Assembly: GCA_035539855.1 (NCBI GenBank)
Contig: DATLHO010000316.1
Span: 1 to 15,439 of the forward strand
Reading direction: 5' to 3'
Source: DATLHO01 sp035539855
GTDB lineage: Bacteria > Bacteroidota > Ignavibacteria > OLB7
Length of the DNA: 15,439 bases
A program made the position numbers and the translations under genes. Shown here in pieces: positions 13,545-15,439 of this stretch. Position 1 is the stretch's first letter. Each line of letters starts with the position of its first letter. A model generated the notes under the pieces. That model worked only from the letters and a program-made list of their open reading frames with translations. It had not been told where the DNA came from and did no database searches.

Positions 13545-15439
13545 TCAATCGACCGGGAGCCACCACGCGACCTTGATCGCGACGACCTGGTCGCCCGTGG
13601 CCGTGATCGCATCGCCGACGTGCCGGGCGCGCAGCGGCTGGAAGCTCGGCTCGTAGTCCTCGGCGTTGCGCTGCCAGACGAAGTACGCGGTGCTGCCCGG
13701 AAGCCACTCCCACCGCAGCACGAGATTCGCGCGGAACGATCGATACGCGAAGTCGCCGTCGCGGACCTCGAAGGTACGCCCTGCGTCGTCGACTTCGAGG
13801 GAGCCGTGCCCGAGCCCGCGAACCGCACCGCCGCTGGTTTCGTAGCGACGGATCTCGGTGGACCCGGGCTCTGGAAGCTCGCCGTAGTCATAGAAGCGGC
13901 CGGTGCCGGCGAAGGGCTCGGCGTAGAGGTCGAGACTGAGGTGCGGCGTGATCACGTAGCTGAGGCGAAGCTGCGCCGAGAGGTACGCCTGGTCGATGCG
14001 CGCGAAGACGTAGCGGCGGCCGTACGTGCGCTCGCCGCCGCTGTCGATCGTCGCGACGTACTGCCGCGGCGTCATGCTGCGCGAGAATGTCGGCGTGAGC
14101 TCGACGGTTACCTGGTCGCTGAGCTCCGCGCGCACACCCGGGTACAGCTCGAAGCTCCACCCTCCAATCGCGTTGCCCGAGGCGTTGACCTGCAGCCAGC
14201 CGCGGACCCTGTCGGTGTACGGCGAGTTCACCGACACGCCTCCGTAGCCGCCGAGCGCCGTGCCCATGAGCGGACCGCCGCGGCTGAGGTTGTCGCTGCG
14301 ACTCGGCAGATTCATCCCTCCCCAACCATTGACGCTCCAGAACGAGAGCAGCGTCACGTTGAAGTCGGCGTTGATCGACCGATAGGTGTTGACCCCGCCG
14401 AAGTTCCATCCCGCGTCGACGCTCGCGCCGATCCGGTAGCTGCGGAGGAGCTCTCCGGGTTCGTTTTCCGAGTAGCTCGCATTGACCCACGCGTCGATGT
14501 CGTCGGCGGTGCTGAGCTGGCCGAGGTCGTTGAGCTCGAGCTCGGGCGACTCGGCGGAGAGCCCGAGCTCCCCCTGCCACCGACCCGCATTCTTGGAGAG
14601 CTCGAACATCGCGGCGTAGCCGGTGAGCGAGCTGCGCGTCGAGTCGATCTCGACGTAGTCGGCGTCCGGACGGCCGAAGTAGCGGGCGCTCGAGCTCTGC
14701 AGTCGCAGCATCGCCGACGGGTCGCCGCGCACGTGACTGGCGCCGGCGAAGCCATCGAGCTGCCACGCTCCGCCGTCGAAGCGGATGGCGTAGTCGAGGC
14801 CGCCGGTCAGCGCGAGGTCGGCGAGGTCGCGACGAAGCGGCGAGTCCTGCTCCATCGCACGATCGACGATCGTGCCGATGACGCCGACGGTCGAGTGGTC
14901 CTCCCCGAGCTCCTGCTGCATCCGCACGACCCCGTAGGCCGTCAACGGCTCAACCTCAACCGGCCCGGTCGTGCCGCCCGGCAGCATCTGTACGCCGTGC
15001 TCGCGCTCGGTCACTGCCGCCAGCGCGCCGACCGACAGCCCCGACGGCAGGCGACCCGTGAGCTTCGAGGCGGCGAGGATCGTCGTGTTCTCCGGCGCCT
15101 CGACGAGCTCGACGCCGGGCGCGCCGTGCGGCGGCGCACCGATTCGCCGCGAGTAGAAGTAGCGGGCGCCTCCTCCGCCGAGCAGTTGCGCACCCTCGAC
15201 GAAGAACGGCCGTCGCTCGTCGAAGACCGACTCGAAGTCGCTGAGATTGACCTGCGCGGGATCGGCCTCGACCTGACCGAAGTCCGGGTTGATCGTCGCG
15301 TCGAGCGTGAGGTTCGGACCGAGGCCCATCTTCAGGTCGAGCCCGGCACGGCCACCGACGTGGTCCTCGAAGGGATCCAGTGTGACGTCTCTCTCGTCGA
15401 TCCGCACGTCGGTCGCGACATAGGGCAGCAGCTCCAGGC
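13545..15439 (-). CDS. DUF5916 outer-membrane beta-barrel protein, N-terminus beyond the window
   Basis: The C-terminal 631 residues of a larger protein are present; the frame is open to the right edge, where it reads L-E-L-L-P-Y-V. The family signature is clear: N-P-D-F-G-Q-V-E-A-D-P-A-Q-V-N-L-S, then E-R-R-P-F-F-V-E-G, followed by a Y-F-Y-S-R-R-I-G block. The remaining roughly 500 residues alternate polar and aromatic or hydrophobic positions in many short strands separated by Gly/Asp-rich turns, ending in K-V-A-W-W-L-P-V-D. This is the look of an outer-membrane barrel. Full-length members usually carry a signal peptide and a CBM9-like domain ahead of this part, which would lie outside the window. 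The function of DUF5916 is not established; an envelope or carbohydrate-related role is a guess. An in-frame GTG at 15407 is not a true start, since conserved residues continue upstream of it. cmk follows after 88 bp. Confidence 0.85.
   Translation of the reverse strand, partial: LELLPYVATDVRIDERDVTLDPFEDHVGGRAGLDLKMGLGPNLTLDATINPDFGQVEADPAQVNLSDFESVFDERRPFFVEGAQLLGGGGARYFYSRRIGAPPHGAPGVELVEAPENTTILAASKLTGRLPSGLSVGALAAVTEREHGVQMLPGGTTGPVEVEPLTAYGVVRMQQELGEDHSTVGVIGTIVDRAMEQDSPLRRDLADLALTGGLDYAIRFDGGAWQLDGFAGASHVRGDPSAMLRLQSSSARYFGRPDADYVEIDSTRSSLTGYAAMFELSKNAGRWQGELGLSAESPELELNDLGQLSTADDIDAWVNASYSENEPGELLRSYRIGASVDAGWNFGGVNTYRSINADFNVTLLSFWSVNGWGGMNLPSRSDNLSRGGPLMGTALGGYGGVSVNSPYTDRVRGWLQVNASGNAIGGWSFELYPGVRAELSDQVTVELTPTFSRSMTPRQYVATIDSGGERTYGRRYVFARIDQAYLSAQLRLSYVITPHLSLDLYAEPFAGTGRFYDYGELPEPGSTEIRRYETSGGAVRGLGHGSLEVDDAGRTFEVRDGDFAYRSFRANLVLRWEWLPGSTAYFVWQRNAEDYEPSFQPLRARHVGDAITATGDQVVAIKVAWWLPVD

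Noticed and set aside
13457..13891. N-terminal extension of cytidylate kinase, or fusion with a second domain
   Set aside because: It overlaps the DUF5916 gene in another frame on the same strand and is Ser/Arg-rich low-complexity sequence; the normal Cmk start is at 13456.
1..15439. Mobile elements, CRISPR arrays, tRNA/rRNA genes, toxin-antitoxin or defence genes
   Set aside because: I looked for direct-repeat arrays, terminal inverted repeats, transposase or integrase motifs and tRNA-like folds in the gaps, and saw none.

Overview
This is a high-G+C bacterial chromosomal window filled almost entirely by single-copy housekeeping and envelope genes. I see no transposase, integrase, CRISPR array, phage gene, tRNA or rRNA, and no toxin or defence locus. 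Coding density is very high, and the largest gap between genes is about 190 bp. The FCB superphylum (Bacteroidota, Chlorobiota/Kapabacteria or Gemmatimonadota-like) is my best guess for the source, with modest confidence. Three things point there: a DUF5916 outer-membrane protein, a three-helix von Willebrand A (VWA) membrane protein of the style seen in Chlorobi/Ignavibacteria-type genomes, and one good match to the Bacteroidota promoter TTG-N21-TAnnTTTG in front of that gene. The mutY and recQ domain layouts also resemble actinobacterial forms, so the assignment stays open.

Layout, left to right. (1) 58-1020, plus: secreted PHB-depolymerase/feruloyl-esterase-like hydrolase. (2) 3382-1041, minus: tsaD then rsmB, overlapping by ATGA, an RNA-modification pair (tRNA t6A37 and 16S rRNA m5C967). 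(3) 3545-6252, plus: VWA membrane protein and a four-repeat TPR protein, read divergently from tsaD. (4) 7362-6340, minus: short-form mutY; 7443-7961, plus: SRPBCC protein, divergent from it. (5) 9755-8070, minus: recQ. (6) 9947-11311, plus: cystathionine beta-synthase/cysteine synthase with two C-terminal CBS domains. (7) 15439-11328, minus: DUF5916 protein (cut by the right edge), cmk and pyrC. The last two both serve pyrimidine nucleotide supply, but an odd G/T-rich spacer separates them.

Functional themes are translation fidelity (tsaD, rsmB), genome maintenance (mutY, recQ), pyrimidine metabolism (cmk, pyrC), sulfur amino acids (CBS) and envelope functions (esterase, VWA/TPR pair, DUF5916 barrel). 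I found no clearly new multi-gene system. The points most worth a second look are the Bacteroidota-type promoter, the VWA-TPR pair without MoxR or DUF58 partners, the mutY without a NUDIX-like domain, the nearly C-free spacer strand between cmk and pyrC, and a 14-bp LacI-operator-like palindrome just upstream of cmk.
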